NCBI GenBank assembly: GCA_963847675.1
Contig: CAWKAP010000006.1
Coordinates: 310,001-374,000, forward strand
DNA length: 64,000 bases
Reading direction: 5' to 3'
Source of the DNA: JADJWR01 sp963847675
Lineage (GTDB): Bacteria; Pseudomonadota; Gammaproteobacteria; Burkholderiales; Burkholderiaceae_F
Below are positions 33,647 through 44,263 of this stretch, piece by piece (position 1 is the first letter of the stretch; every line of letters begins with the position of its first letter). Position numbers and translations under genes: made by a program. A model generated the notes under the pieces. The model did no database searches. It was given only the letters and a program-made list of their open reading frames with translations, and was not told where the DNA came from.

Positions 33647-36565
33647 CTACTGGCAGGCTTCGCAGTCAGCGAAACCCGGATCACCCGGCCCCAGGAGGCA
33701 GACCTTGGCCTCGGCTTCGGCTTCGTCAGTGGCCGGTGCGGCGCGAAGGCCACCCCCGGTCGCGACGGCGTTCAGCTGCCCGGTCCTCGCGCCGGTCGAC
33801 TTTTCGGCGTGGGTGGCACCGATCGTGCGCAGGTAGTAAGTGGTCTTCAGTCCGCGCAGCCAGGCGAGCCGGTAGGTTTCGTCGAGCTTCCTGCCCGACG
33901 CCCCCGCCATGTAGATGTTGAGCGACTGCGCCTGATCGATCCACTTCTGTCGCCGTGCCGCGCATTCGATCAGCCATTTCGGCTCGATCTCGAATGCGGT
34001 GGCGTACAGGCGGCGGATATCTTCCGGAATCCGGTCGATACGGGCGAGCGAGCCATCGAAGTGCTTGATGTCGGCGACCATCAGCTCGTCCCACAACCCC
34101 CGCCGCTTGAGCTCGCGCACGAGGTGCTCGTTGACGACCGTGAACTCGCCCGACAGGTTGCTCTTGACGAACAGGTTCTGGAAGGTCGGCTCGATGCTGG
34201 CGTCGACGCCGATGATGTTGGAGATCGTCGCCGTCGGGGCAATCGCGACGCAGTTCGAGTTCCGCATGCCGTACCGGCGGATTTGCTCGCGCAGCGCGTC
34301 CCAATCCAACGTCGCCGATTTGTCGACCTCGACAAAGCCGCCGCGGCTCTCGGCAAGCAGGCCCAGCGTGTCCAGCGGCAGAATGCCGCGCTCCCACAGG
34401 GAGCCGGCGAAAGACGGGTAGCGCCCCCGCTCTGCGGCCAGTTCGGTCGACGCCCAGTAGGCCTGGTAGCAGACCGCCTCCTGGCTGCGATCGGCGAATT
34501 CGACCGCGGCCTCCGACGCGTAAGGCACCTGCATCATGTGCAGGCAGTCCTGGAAGCCCATGACGCCCAGGCCGACCGGTCGGTGACGCAGGTTGGCGTT
34601 GCGCGCTTTTCCGACCGCGTAGTAGTTGATGTCGATCACGTTGTCGAGCATGCGCATCCCGGTGCGGATAGTCCGCGCCAGCTTGGCGTGATCGAGCTGG
34701 TAGCCGCCGCGCCCGTCGCCGACCATGTGCGCTGGCAGGTTGACCGAGCCCAGATTGCAGACCGCGATTTCCGACGGGCCCGTATTCAGCGTGATTTCGG
34801 TGCACAGGTTGGAACTGTGGATCCGGCCCACGTGCTGCTGCGGGCTGCGCAGGTTGCATGCATCCTTGAACGTGATCCACGGGTGCCCGGTCTCGAACAG
34901 CATCGACAGCATCCTGCGCCAAAGCTGCACCGCCGGGAGCTTCCTGAACAGCTTCAGCTCGCCCCGCGCCGCCTTTTCCTCGTAGCGGACGTATGCCTCC
35001 TCGAAGGACATCCCTGTCTTGTCGTGCAGATCCGGGCAATCGGACGGGGAGAACAGCGTCCAGTCGCCGTTTTCCATCACCCGCTTCATGAACAGGTCCG
35101 GAATCCAGTTCGCGGTATTCATGTCGTGCGTGCGGCGGCGATCGTCGCCCGTGTTCTTGCGCAGTTCCAGGAACTCCTCGATATCGAGGTGCCACGTTTC
35201 CAGATAGCAGCAAACGGCGCCTTTGCGCTTGCCGCCCTGGTTGACCGCCACAGCAGTGTCGTTGACTACCTTGAGGAACGGCACCACGCCCTGGCTCTTG
35301 CCGTTCGTGCCCTTGATGTGCGAACCGAGCGCCCGAACCGGCGTCCAGTCGTTGCCCAGCCCGCCGGCATACTTGGCGAGCAGCGCGTTCTCCTTGATCG
35401 CCTCGTAGATGCCGTCGAGGTCGTCCGAAACGGTGGTGAGATAGCAGGAGGACAGCTGCGAGTGGCGGGTGCCGCTGTTGAAGAGCGTCGGCGTCGAGCT
35501 CATGAAGTCAAAGCTCGAGAGAACCTCGTAGAACTCGATTGCGCGGCCCTCGCGGTCGATCTCGTTGATCGCCAGCCCCATCGCGACCCGCATGAAGAAC
35601 GCCTGCGGAAGCTCGAAGCGTCGGCCGTCGTGGTGCAGGAAGTAGCGGTCGTACAGCGTCTGCAGACCGAGATAATTGAACTGGAGGTCGCGCGCGGGCT
35701 GCAGCGCCCGCGCCAGCCGCTGAAGATCGAACTGGGACAACCGCTCATCGAGCAGCTCGGCCTCGATGCCATAGCGGATGAAGTCCGGGAAGTACTCGGC
35801 GTAACGGTGCGCCATCGCCTCCTGGGCCACCTCCTCGCCGAGGGCCTCGCGGCGCACGGCATGCAGCAGCAGCCGCGCGGTGACATAGGAGTAGGCGGGG
35901 TCCCTCTCGATCATCGCCCGCGCGGCGAGGATCGCTGACCGGGTCACCTCTTCGAGCGTGACTCCGTCATAGAGGTTCTTGGCCGTTTCGGCGACGATTG
36001 CCTCGGCCGAGACGTGATCGGTCAAGCCGATGCAGGCGGAATCGACCAGCGCGCGTATCCGCGCCGGGTCCAGCGGCACTCGCCGGCCGTTGTCGACCAT
36101 CGTCAGCGGCGGCTCGGCCTGCGCCTCGTCCTTCTTCAGCCGAGCCCGCTCCTGGGCGCGCTTCTCCCGGTACAGCACGTAGGCGCGGGCGACGTCATGC
36201 GCGCCGTCGCGCATCAGCGATAGCTCGACCTGGTCCTGCACGTCCTCGATGTGGAATGTGCCGCCAGCGGGCTGCCGGCGCAACAGCGCGCCGACGACAC
36301 TGGCGGTCAGCTTTTCGATCTGCTCGCGCACCGCGCTGGACGCGGCCGCCTGGCCGCCGCGCACCGCGAGGAAGGCCTTGGTCATCGCGACCGCGATCTT
36401 GTGCGGCTCGAAGCCGACCACTGCACCATTGCGACGGATCAGCCTGTAGTCGACGAAGGACGTGGCGGCTACTCGGTTGAGGACGCCGCCTTCCGCGGCC
36501 TGCGGTGGCCGCAGCGACTCGAAAGTCCCTGCGGCTTCGAAAGTGCCAGACTGTCCTTGCTGCAT
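33647..36565 (-). CDS. nrdA: Class Ia ribonucleotide reductase, alpha (R1) subunit, two ATP-cones
   Basis: Catalytic subunit making deoxyribonucleoside diphosphates. I start at 36565, giving 972 residues; the frame upstream to 36766 is Arg-rich and runs into the NrdR boxes. The N-terminus has a full ATP-cone (about 30-125, YRLIRRNGAVVGFEPHKIAV to RAYVLYREKRAQER) and a second, shorter one (LTMVDNGRRVPLDPARIRAL). Active-site pieces are SSCYLTTVSDDLDGIY, SSNLCTEITLNTGPSE with the Cys and Glu, VCNLGSVNLPAH, and the radical-transfer pair in LKTTYYLRTIGA. It ends in CEACQ, the redox-active pair that thioredoxin reduces. Double ATP-cones imply dATP-controlled oligomerisation, as described for Pseudomonas aeruginosa. 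Confidence 0.96.
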   Translation of the reverse strand: MQQGQSGTFEAAGTFESLRPPQAAEGGVLNRVAATSFVDYRLIRRNGAVVGFEPHKIAVAMTKAFLAVRGGQAAASSAVREQIEKLTASVVGALLRRQPAGGTFHIEDVQDQVELSLMRDGAHDVARAYVLYREKRAQERARLKKDEAQAEPPLTMVDNGRRVPLDPARIRALVDSACIGLTDHVSAEAIVAETAKNLYDGVTLEEVTRSAILAARAMIERDPAYSYVTARLLLHAVRREALGEEVAQEAMAHRYAEYFPDFIRYGIEAELLDERLSQFDLQRLARALQPARDLQFNYLGLQTLYDRYFLHHDGRRFELPQAFFMRVAMGLAINEIDREGRAIEFYEVLSSFDFMSSTPTLFNSGTRHSQLSSCYLTTVSDDLDGIYEAIKENALLAKYAGGLGNDWTPVRALGSHIKGTNGKSQGVVPFLKVVNDTAVAVNQGGKRKGAVCCYLETWHLDIEEFLELRKNTGDDRRRTHDMNTANWIPDLFMKRVMENGDWTLFSPSDCPDLHDKTGMSFEEAYVRYEEKAARGELKLFRKLPAVQLWRRMLSMLFETGHPWITFKDACNLRSPQQHVGRIHSSNLCTEITLNTGPSEIAVCNLGSVNLPAHMVGDGRGGYQLDHAKLARTIRTGMRMLDNVIDINYYAVGKARNANLRHRPVGLGVMGFQDCLHMMQVPYASEAAVEFADRSQEAVCYQAYWASTELAAERGRYPSFAGSLWERGILPLDTLGLLAESRGGFVEVDKSATLDWDALREQIRRYGMRNSNCVAIAPTATISNIIGVDASIEPTFQNLFVKSNLSGEFTVVNEHLVRELKRRGLWDELMVADIKHFDGSLARIDRIPEDIRRLYATAFEIEPKWLIECAARRQKWIDQAQSLNIYMAGASGRKLDETYRLAWLRGLKTTYYLRTIGATHAEKSTGARTGQLNAVATGGGLRAAPATDEAEAEAKVCLLGPGDPGFADCEACQ

Positions 36566-36924
36566 CCCGCCCCCGCCTTTTCCGAATTCAATCGCTCGCC
36601 ATCGGCGCTCGCCTGCCTGGTTCGGGATGAACGCACGGCGTGCTGCGCATACAAATTGTTGAACGCTGCTGCAACTCGCAGACCGCGCCCCGGTCGCGGC
36701 TGCCCCCTCTGCTTGGGCCCGCCGATGTCGGTCCCGCCACCCCAGCCGCCGGCCTAGTGAACACAATATGTTGTGTACAGCCAGTCCGTCTGCACTATCT
36801 GTTGTGGAACCGGATGATAGGGGTTGTCGCCTGCGAACTCAACCACCTTCTCCGCGACTGCCGGGGCAGCGCGTCGCCAAGTGGGGAAGGGCCGTGCCCG
36901 GCGCCCGCTCGAGCGGGCCGGCTG
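36566..36924. promoter_or_regulatory. nrdAB promoter and leader region
   Basis: 359 bases between ampD and nrdA with no supportable gene. It holds the two NrdR boxes (36761-36807), roughly 200 bases before the nrdA ATG, so a leader of up to about 180 bases is implied. I could not fix -35/-10 hexamers. A perfect 16-base palindrome, GCCCGCTCGAGCGGGC, lies at about 36903-36918 just after the ampD stop and may help end that transcript. Confidence 0.5.
36761..36807 (-). promoter_or_regulatory. Tandem NrdR boxes upstream of nrdAB
   Basis: Box 1, ACACAATATGTTGTGT (36761-36776), is a near-perfect match to the NrdR consensus acaCwAtATaTwGtgt. Box 2, GCACTATCTGTTGTGG (36792-36807), is a weaker match. 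Their starts are 31 bases apart, three helical turns, the spacing NrdR needs for cooperative binding. NrdR is the ATP/dATP-responsive repressor of ribonucleotide reductase genes; nrdR itself is not in the window. Confidence 0.88.
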
Positions 36925-37502
36925 CTACGGCAGCCAGTCCGCAGGCAGGTCTGCTTGTTCGGCGAAACGCCGCCAGTCGAACAGCGGGCCGGGATCTGTC
37001 TTGCGGCCGGCAGCGATATGGCTGTGACCGCGGACCGCATGCAGCGGCAGCACGGCGCGCAGCGCCTGGGTCAGCCGCGCCAGCGCCGCATACTGCACCG
37101 GCTCGAAGGCAGTGAAGTCGGTGCCTTCCAGCTCAATGCCGATCGAGTAATCGTTGCATCGGTCGCGGCCCTGAAAGCTTGATGCGCCGGCGTGCCACGC
37201 GCGCCGGCCGCAACTGACGAACTGGGTGATTCGCCCGTCGCGCCCGATCACGAAGTGCGCGGAGACACGCACGCCGGCGAGCAGCTCCAAGAAAGGATCG
37301 GCCCCGGTGTCGAGGCGGTTGCAGAAAAGCTCTTCGACACAGCCATTGCCAAAACGCCCCGGGGGCAGGCTGATGCTGTGCAGTACGAGAAGGTCGATCG
37401 GCAGGTCGACCGGGCGCGCGTCGCAGTTTTCGCTTGGCAGTTTGCGGACGCCGGCGCACCAGCCGTCGGCATCGATCTGCAGCAGCGGCGCGGCCGGTGC
37501 CA

Positions 37503-37503
<1 letters not shown>
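36925..37503 (-). CDS. ampD: 1,6-anhydro-N-acetylmuramyl-L-alanine amidase AmpD
   Basis: Cytoplasmic zinc amidase that removes stem peptides from anhydro-muropeptides during wall recycling, which also controls AmpC-type beta-lactamase induction. 192 residues, GTG start sharing one base with the pilR stop (TAGTG). Zinc ligands: His42 in LLVLHSISLP, His160 in RGHSHIA and Asp170 in GRKTDPGPLFDW. The catalytic Glu is in YSIGIELEGTDF. SAHFVIGRDGRITQFV is the amidase_2 core. The usual GHSDIA reads GHSHIA here, a minor change. Together with mpl it makes up part of the peptide-recycling pathway. Confidence 0.94.
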
Positions 37504-38949
<1,446 letters not shown>

Positions 38950-38957
<8 letters not shown>

Positions 38958-40695
38958 CGGGCGTCATCGTATCCAGGAAATCCGATTCTTGTCGCTCTTC
39001 GTCCTCTGGGGCAAAGCGAATGACGAACCCCTTGCCCGGACTGCCGTCGCGCAACGTCAACTCGCCGTATGCCAGCTGACAGCGGTTAGCCAGGCAGAAC
39101 TCACGCGCGATGTACAGGCCGAGTCCGGTGCCCGCCACATGCGTAGTGTTGAAGGGTTCGAAAAGCGTGCTGCGCGCCGCTTCGGCAACCCCCGGCCCGT
39201 CGTCCAGCACCCACAGCGCGAGGCCCGACGGCCGCTCTTCGACCCGCACGCACACCGCTCCAGCCGCGTCGCTGGCGTAACGCAGCGCATTGTCGACCAG
39301 GTTGTACAGGACCTGCCTCAGGTGAGACCGTTCGAACTTCACCTGCGCACCCGCCGGCACTTCGACCTTCAGCCTTTCCTGCGCCTGCGGGCGGTCGCGA
39401 AGGAAGTCCTGCACCCAGTCCTCGAGGAAGCCGGCCAGTTCGATCTCGTCGCCCAGCGGGGCCTCACGCCGGGCGACCCGCAGAATGTCGTCGACGAGCC
39501 GATTCAACCGCACCGTGTTTTCTCTCACGATCGACGCGAGGCGCTTGAGGCCGGCGTCGTGCGCGTCCTCGACCAGGAGCTGGCTGGCATGGCTGATTGC
39601 GGCCAGCGGATTGCGGATCTCGTGCGCGATGGACGCGGTCAGCCGGCCCATCGATGCCAGCTTGAGCTGCTGTGCTCGCTCATCGAGCGCTCGCTGGTCT
39701 TCAAGAAAGATCAGGAACTCGTCACTTTGCACGGCCGTCGGCTGGACGAAGCGCGCACGCAGCCTGAGGGACGGCAGGTCGACCATATTGGCAACGTGCG
39801 TCTCTCCTGCCCCATCCCCGTCGCGCCAGCGCTTGAAGGCAGTCACCAGCGACGCGAGGCGATCGAACGAAGACAGCCGCTCGCCGGTGAGCTGCGCTTC
39901 CGGCTTCATCCCGATAAGTACGCGCGCGGCACGGTTGTTGGCCCGTACGCGCGTCTCGGCGTCCACGACAACGACGCCCTGCTCGAGTTGCGCAATGACC
40001 AGCCGATTGATGGCAAGCTGGTTGTGCAGGTTGCGCCCACGCTGCCTGGCCAGCTGTGCCTGCACGGCCAGCCGCTGCGCCAACAGCCGCAGCAGCGCGG
40101 TGATTGCAAACATCATCGCGCCATAAAGCCCGGCCTGGAACAGCGATGCCTCGGTACCCGCGGCGCTCAGCGAGCGCGCCAGGGTGTCCAGCAGGATGGC
40201 GATGACCGCCAGCGAGCAAACGAAGAAGACGGCCGCCGTCGGCAGCAGCAGCGAGGCGCCGGCCAGCGGCAGCAGATACAGCACGACAAGACCCGAACGC
40301 AGGCCGCCGCTCGTGATCATCAGCGCCGAGATGAGCACCAGGTCGAACGCGATCTGCGCCGCGATGTGCGCAATCGCACGGCGGCGGATGTACATCGAGG
40401 CGATGGCAAGCGCCACCGAGCCCACGAAGTAGATGCTGGCCGCTGCGAAATAAGCCGGCGCCGACCCGCCCCCTATCGTGCCTCCGAGTGCTGCAGCGGC
40501 CAGCAGCAAACCGATGGCGATGATCAGGCGCGCCAGCCCAAGATACTGGAGGGTCGGCCATTCCGGCGACCCGGCGTCATCGTCGCGACCAGACTCGGCG
40601 GACGCGCCGATCGCATCGCCTGGCTCATGGAGGCCGATCCTGGCCGCGCCCTCGACCTTGGACGCCCATGGCTGCCCGCGCCTGCGCGGAGTCAT
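38950..40695 (-). CDS. pilS: Sensor histidine kinase, PilS-like
   Basis: A 581-residue membrane kinase partner of the regulator it overlaps. A polar N-terminus (1-48) is followed by about six hydrophobic segments (55-205), as in PilS. A coiled/PAS-like part lies at about 215-335 (LEQGVVVVDAETRVRANNRAARVLIGM split over that region). The H-box is GRLTASIAHEIRNPLAAI with His358. ATP-binding boxes: N-box LYNLVDNALRYA, G1 LWVLDDGPGV and G2 GTGLGLYIARE. GGAG lies about eight bases before the ATG. PilS senses pilin in the membrane in Pseudomonas; here that role is inferred by order and architecture. Confidence 0.92.
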
Positions 40696-40759
40696 CGCCT
40701 GATCTCCAAGAACGTCCCCGTGCGCGGGAGCAGGCGGTCTCGCGGCAGCCCGTCAGGCC

Positions 40760-40999
40760 TCATCGATCGCCGCGTTCGAGGCGACGGTGGGCGTCACTGC
40801 AATACCACCGGCCACCAGCGTCGAGCGCTTCGGATTTCGGCACGTTCAGTCCGCAATAGTCGCAGCGAACCATCTCTTCACCCGCGGCGGCAGGCTTGCG
40901 CATGGCCCCGCCTGCGTCGCGGCGCTGGCTGCCACGCCAGATACGGAAGGCGACATAAAGCCCGACGCCGAGCAGAACGAAGAAAAGGATGCGTCCCAT
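40760..40999 (-). CDS. PP0621-family small membrane protein with zinc-finger-like tail
   Basis: A 79-residue protein: one N-terminal helix, MGRILFFVLLGVGLYVAFRIW, a short basic linker, and a C-terminal cluster MVRCDYCGLNVPKSEALD then GRWYCSDAHRRL, with Cys-x2-Cys and Cys-x3-His arranged as a zinc-binding knuckle. The family (PP0621) is small and uncharacterised. The start at 40999 shares a base with the ypjD stop (TGATG); the longer frame to 41083 lies inside ypjD. It links ypjD and pilS in one leftward run. Confidence 0.85.
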   Translation of the reverse strand: MGRILFFVLLGVGLYVAFRIWRGSQRRDAGGAMRKPAAAGEEMVRCDYCGLNVPKSEALDAGGRWYCSDAHRRLERGDR

Positions 41000-41862
41000 C
41001 AGACCCGCCCGAGGATCACCTCGAGCACGAACCGGCTTCCCACGTAGGCTAGCAGCAGCATCAGAAAGCCGGCGAATGTCCAACGCAGCGCCGTTCGACC
41101 CCGCCAGCCGAAGACGAGGCGGCCGCCCAAGAGGCCGGCGAAGACCAGCCAGGACGCGATCGTGAAGACCGTCTTGTGTTCGAAACGCAAGGCGCGGCCG
41201 AACAGTTGCTCCGAGAAGAACACTCCGGTGACCAGCGTCGCCGTGAGCAACAGGAAGCCGGCACCGATCAGCCGGAACAGCAGCCGCTCGAGCGCGAGCA
41301 GCGATGGCAGCTGGCCAAAGATGCGACCGAGGCCCTGCGCCGGCGCCTGCAGCGGAGCATGCAGCCGTCGGTCGAGCACGGCCATCAGAAGCGCGTGCAG
41401 GGCGGCGATGGTAAGCAGGCTATACGCGGCAATTGCGACCAGCAAGTGCATGCGGAGCGCGGTCGAGTCGACGCCCGCGGCAATCGGCGCGCCCTGAAAT
41501 GGCAGCGGCAGGAGTACGCAGACCGCCGCGGCTGGCAGCACGAGGACATCCAATCCCCGTACCGACACGAACATGCCTTCGATCCACAGAACAAGCACCG
41601 CCAGCAGCAGCGTCGCCGACAGTGCCTGGGCAAAGCCGAAGCGGAACTCGCCGCTGCCGGCGATGGCGTAACCGAGCAGTGCTGCGTGCGCCAGAGCCAG
41701 CAGCGGCAGCAGCGCCGCGCGCCAGCGCGCTGTGCGCTCAGGCGCCCCCAGCGTTCGCCAGGTCACCCAGGCAAGTACAACGTACGCGGCGGCAACGACT
41801 GCTGCGCCGCCCCCGTAGAATCCGCTCGTTGCCATAGCCGTTTGTATAGCACGCGCCGACAT
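40999..41862 (-). CDS. ypjD: YpjD/CcsA-family cytochrome c assembly-type membrane protein
   Basis: A 287-residue inner-membrane protein with about eight hydrophobic helices. It resembles the CcsA/CcmC heme-handling family, with histidines at LRMHLLVAIAAYSLL and in RFEHKTVFTIASWLVFAGLL, the latter typical of YpjD proteins found next to ffh. Actual heme delivery by YpjD is not established. Start is uncertain: the ATG at 41862 lies 20 bases from the divergent ffh start, while a second ATG at 41835 leaves more room for a promoter and begins nearer the first helix. Confidence 0.88.
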   Translation of the reverse strand: MSARAIQTAMATSGFYGGGAAVVAAAYVVLAWVTWRTLGAPERTARWRAALLPLLALAHAALLGYAIAGSGEFRFGFAQALSATLLLAVLVLWIEGMFVSVRGLDVLVLPAAAVCVLLPLPFQGAPIAAGVDSTALRMHLLVAIAAYSLLTIAALHALLMAVLDRRLHAPLQAPAQGLGRIFGQLPSLLALERLLFRLIGAGFLLLTATLVTGVFFSEQLFGRALRFEHKTVFTIASWLVFAGLLGGRLVFGWRGRTALRWTFAGFLMLLLAYVGSRFVLEVILGRV

Positions 41863-41882
41863 TTTCGCGCGCCTGCCTGCCG

Positions 41883-43274
41883 ATGCTCGATTCGCTGACT
41901 GAACGTCTGGGGCGCGTCGTCAAGACGATGCGCGGTCAGGCTCGCCTGACCGAGGCCAACACGCAGGAGATGCTGCGCGAGGTACGCGTGGCACTCCTCG
42001 AGGCCGACGTTGCTCTGCCGGTCGTTCGCGACTTCATCGCCCGCGTCCGCGACAAGGCGTTGGGCGAGGACGTTGTCGGAAGCCTGACACCCGGCCAGGC
42101 ACTGGTCGGCGTCGTCCATCGCGAGCTCACGATGCTGATGGGCGGAGACCTTCCGCCGGCGGAGCGCGAGATCAACCTGGCGGTGCAGCCCCCGGCGGTC
42201 ATCCTGCTGGCGGGGCTGCAGGGGGCAGGCAAGACAACCACCGCGGCCAAGCTCGCCAAGTGGCTAATCGATGAACGCCGGAAGAAGGTGCTGTCGGTGT
42301 CAACCGACGTCTACCGCCCGGCGGCCATCGAGCAGCTGAAAACGGTCAGCGAGCAGGCCGGAGCGCAGTTCTTCCCCAGCAGTGTCGGCGAGCTGCCGGT
42401 CGACATCGCGCGCCGCGCCGTGGACCATGCCCGGCGCCATTTCTTCGATGTCCTGATCGTCGATACGGCCGGCCGGCTCGCCATCGACGAGGCGATGATG
42501 CAGGAGGTTGCAGCGCTGCACGCCGCGCTCAAGCCGGTGGAGACGCTATTCGTGGTCGACAGCATGCTGGGGCAGGATGCTGTCAATACGGCGCGGGCCT
42601 TTGCGGAACGGATGCCGCTGACCGGCGTGATCCTCACCAAGCTTGATGGCGATGCGCGCGGCGGCGCCGCACTGTCGGTACGACATGTGACCGGCAAGCC
42701 GGTCAAGTTCGTCGGCGTCGCGGAGAAGATCAGCGGCCTGGAGCGCTTCGATCCGGAACGCATGGCCGGCCGCGTGCTCGGCATGGGCGACGTCGTCGCC
42801 CTGGTAGAGGACGTGCGCAAGGCGGTCGACCTGAAATCCGCCGAGAAGCTGGCGAAGAAGATTCAGGCCGGGGATCGCTTCGATCTGAACGACTTCAAGG
42901 AGCAGATCGTCCAGATGCGCCGCATGGGCGGCCTTTCCGGTCTGCTCGACAAGCTGCCGGCGCAGCTGGCAGCAGCCGCCGGACAGGTCAGCGACAAGGA
43001 TGCCGATCGGCAGGTGCGCCGCATCGAGGGAATCATCAATTCAATGACCCCGGCGGAGCGCACCCGACCCGAACTGCTCAAGGCGTCGCGAAAGCGGCGC
43101 ATCGCCGCCGGCAGCGGCGTTCCGGTGCAGGAAATCAACCGCCTGCTCAGCCAGTTCGAGCAGATGCGCTCGATGATGAAGCAGATGAAGAAGGGCGGGC
43201 TGTCAAAGATGATGCGCGCAATGGGCGGCCTTGCTTCGCTGCGCGGCGGCTCACCGGGACTGCCGAAGCGCTGA
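41883..43274 (+). CDS. ffh: Signal recognition particle protein Ffh (SRP54)
   Basis: GTPase that binds signal sequences on ribosomes with 4.5S RNA and delivers them to FtsY. 463 residues. N domain about 1-90. G domain: GLQGAGKTTTAAKLAKWL, DVYRPAAIEQL, VDTAGRLAIDEAMM, LTKLDGDARGGAALSV. M domain from about 325: QMRRMGGLSGLLDKLP, MTPAERTRPELLKASRKRR, IAAGSGVPVQEINRLLSQF with the RNA-binding motif, and a Met-rich end (MRSMMKQMKKGGLSKMMRAM). Divergent from ypjD with only 20 bases between annotated starts. Confidence 0.97.
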   Translation: MLDSLTERLGRVVKTMRGQARLTEANTQEMLREVRVALLEADVALPVVRDFIARVRDKALGEDVVGSLTPGQALVGVVHRELTMLMGGDLPPAEREINLAVQPPAVILLAGLQGAGKTTTAAKLAKWLIDERRKKVLSVSTDVYRPAAIEQLKTVSEQAGAQFFPSSVGELPVDIARRAVDHARRHFFDVLIVDTAGRLAIDEAMMQEVAALHAALKPVETLFVVDSMLGQDAVNTARAFAERMPLTGVILTKLDGDARGGAALSVRHVTGKPVKFVGVAEKISGLERFDPERMAGRVLGMGDVVALVEDVRKAVDLKSAEKLAKKIQAGDRFDLNDFKEQIVQMRRMGGLSGLLDKLPAQLAAAAGQVSDKDADRQVRRIEGIINSMTPAERTRPELLKASRKRRIAAGSGVPVQEINRLLSQFEQMRSMMKQMKKGGLSKMMRAMGGLASLRGGSPGLPKR

Positions 43275-43585
43275 GAGCGCGCCTGACAGGAGCGTCGCGA
43301 CAAGGGGCGACGGCGCCCGGTCCCGCCAGGTCAGGTGGATGTCGAAGGAGGCTTTCAAGGCTGGCCGAACCGGACGACGTGCCCGCCCTCTGCCTTCACT
43401 GATCGCGCCGTCATCTGCCTCCGCCTCCGCGAAGCTCCTGACCTTGGTGTACCGGCCATCGAGGCGGACCGAAAAGTAGCGACCTGTCCGATCGTCACTA
43501 CCCACCCGGCTCGCTGGGACGAGACCGCCGCGCGCCAGGCCCGCACCGGTACGGCCTGGCAGTTCAGCGATGCGGCGGAGTGAAC
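43275..43585. other. Gap between convergent ffh and lytic transglycosylase
   Basis: 311 bases. Open frames exist on both strands, the longest about 110 codons on the minus strand through the preceding gene, but none has a family-like sequence, a good ribosome site or a recognisable product. No T-run terminator is seen for ffh. I call nothing here. Confidence 0.4.
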
Positions 43586-44263
43586 TCAGCCGGTGGTCGG
43601 TCTGCGTGGCGCGTAGGCCCAGCGACCTTTCCAGGCCGCCAGCACGGTGTTCGGATATGGGTCGCGACCTCGGCTGCCGTTGTAGCGCCCGAGCGCCAGA
43701 AACAGGTCGCCCTGCTCGATGTCCAGATAGTGGCGCAGAATCACGCAGCCATAGCGGAGGTTAGTGCGCATGTCGAACAGCTTGCGCACATCTCCGTCGC
43801 CGATGACGCTGGTCCAGAAGGGCATGACCTGCATGTAGCCGCGCGCCCCCGCACTGGACACCGCGTACTTGCGGAAATTGCTTTCCACCTGGATCAGGCC
43901 GAGGATCAGCTGCCGATCGAGGCCAGCTCGGATCGCCTCGTAGTCGAGCGTGCGCAGGAACTCGATGCGTTCGCGGTAATCGGGCTTCGACCGCAGCAGC
44001 CGGCCCGACATCTCGTTCAACCAGTCGATGAACTCGATCCGCTCTCCGATGTCGGCGATCCGCCGCTGCGGAGGAGAACTATCGGCGATGCGCGCGGCAA
44101 GGGCGATCCGCACGGCGTCGGCCATGGGCTCGTAGACCTGGGCACCGCCGCGCGCACCTGACGAAAGGCCTGCCAGCACAGGCGCAGCCAGCGCGACGAG
44201 CAGCCGGCGCCGATTGAGTTCAACCGCGGCTCGAGGCAACCCGCTGCGCGACAAACCCGACAA
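43586..44263 (-). CDS. Lytic transglycosylase, SLT domain (second copy in window)
   Basis: A 225-residue exported wall hydrolase. The N-terminus has RRRLLVALAAPVLAGLSSGA (about 18-37), a signal with twin-arginine character. The SLT domain (about 110-220) includes LILGLIQVESNFRKYAVSS with catalytic Glu127, GARGYMQVMPFW, the LRYGCVILRHYLD helix and LGRYNGSRGRDPYPNTVL. It resembles MltC/Slt-like soluble domains. The start lies 44 bases inside proS, so the two are co-transcribed in the order proS then this gene. Confidence 0.9.
   Translation of the reverse strand: MSGLSRSGLPRAAVELNRRRLLVALAAPVLAGLSSGARGGAQVYEPMADAVRIALAARIADSSPPQRRIADIGERIEFIDWLNEMSGRLLRSKPDYRERIEFLRTLDYEAIRAGLDRQLILGLIQVESNFRKYAVSSAGARGYMQVMPFWTSVIGDGDVRKLFDMRTNLRYGCVILRHYLDIEQGDLFLALGRYNGSRGRDPYPNTVLAAWKGRWAYAPRRPTTG

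Noticed and set aside
33623..35938. A 771-codon plus-strand open frame opposite nrdA
   Set aside because: Shadow of nrdA; composition driven by third-position GC.
43251..43505. An 84-codon minus-strand frame between ffh and the lytic transglycosylase
   Set aside because: No recognisable family, weak start and overlap with the ffh end; not distinguishable from chance in GC-rich DNA.
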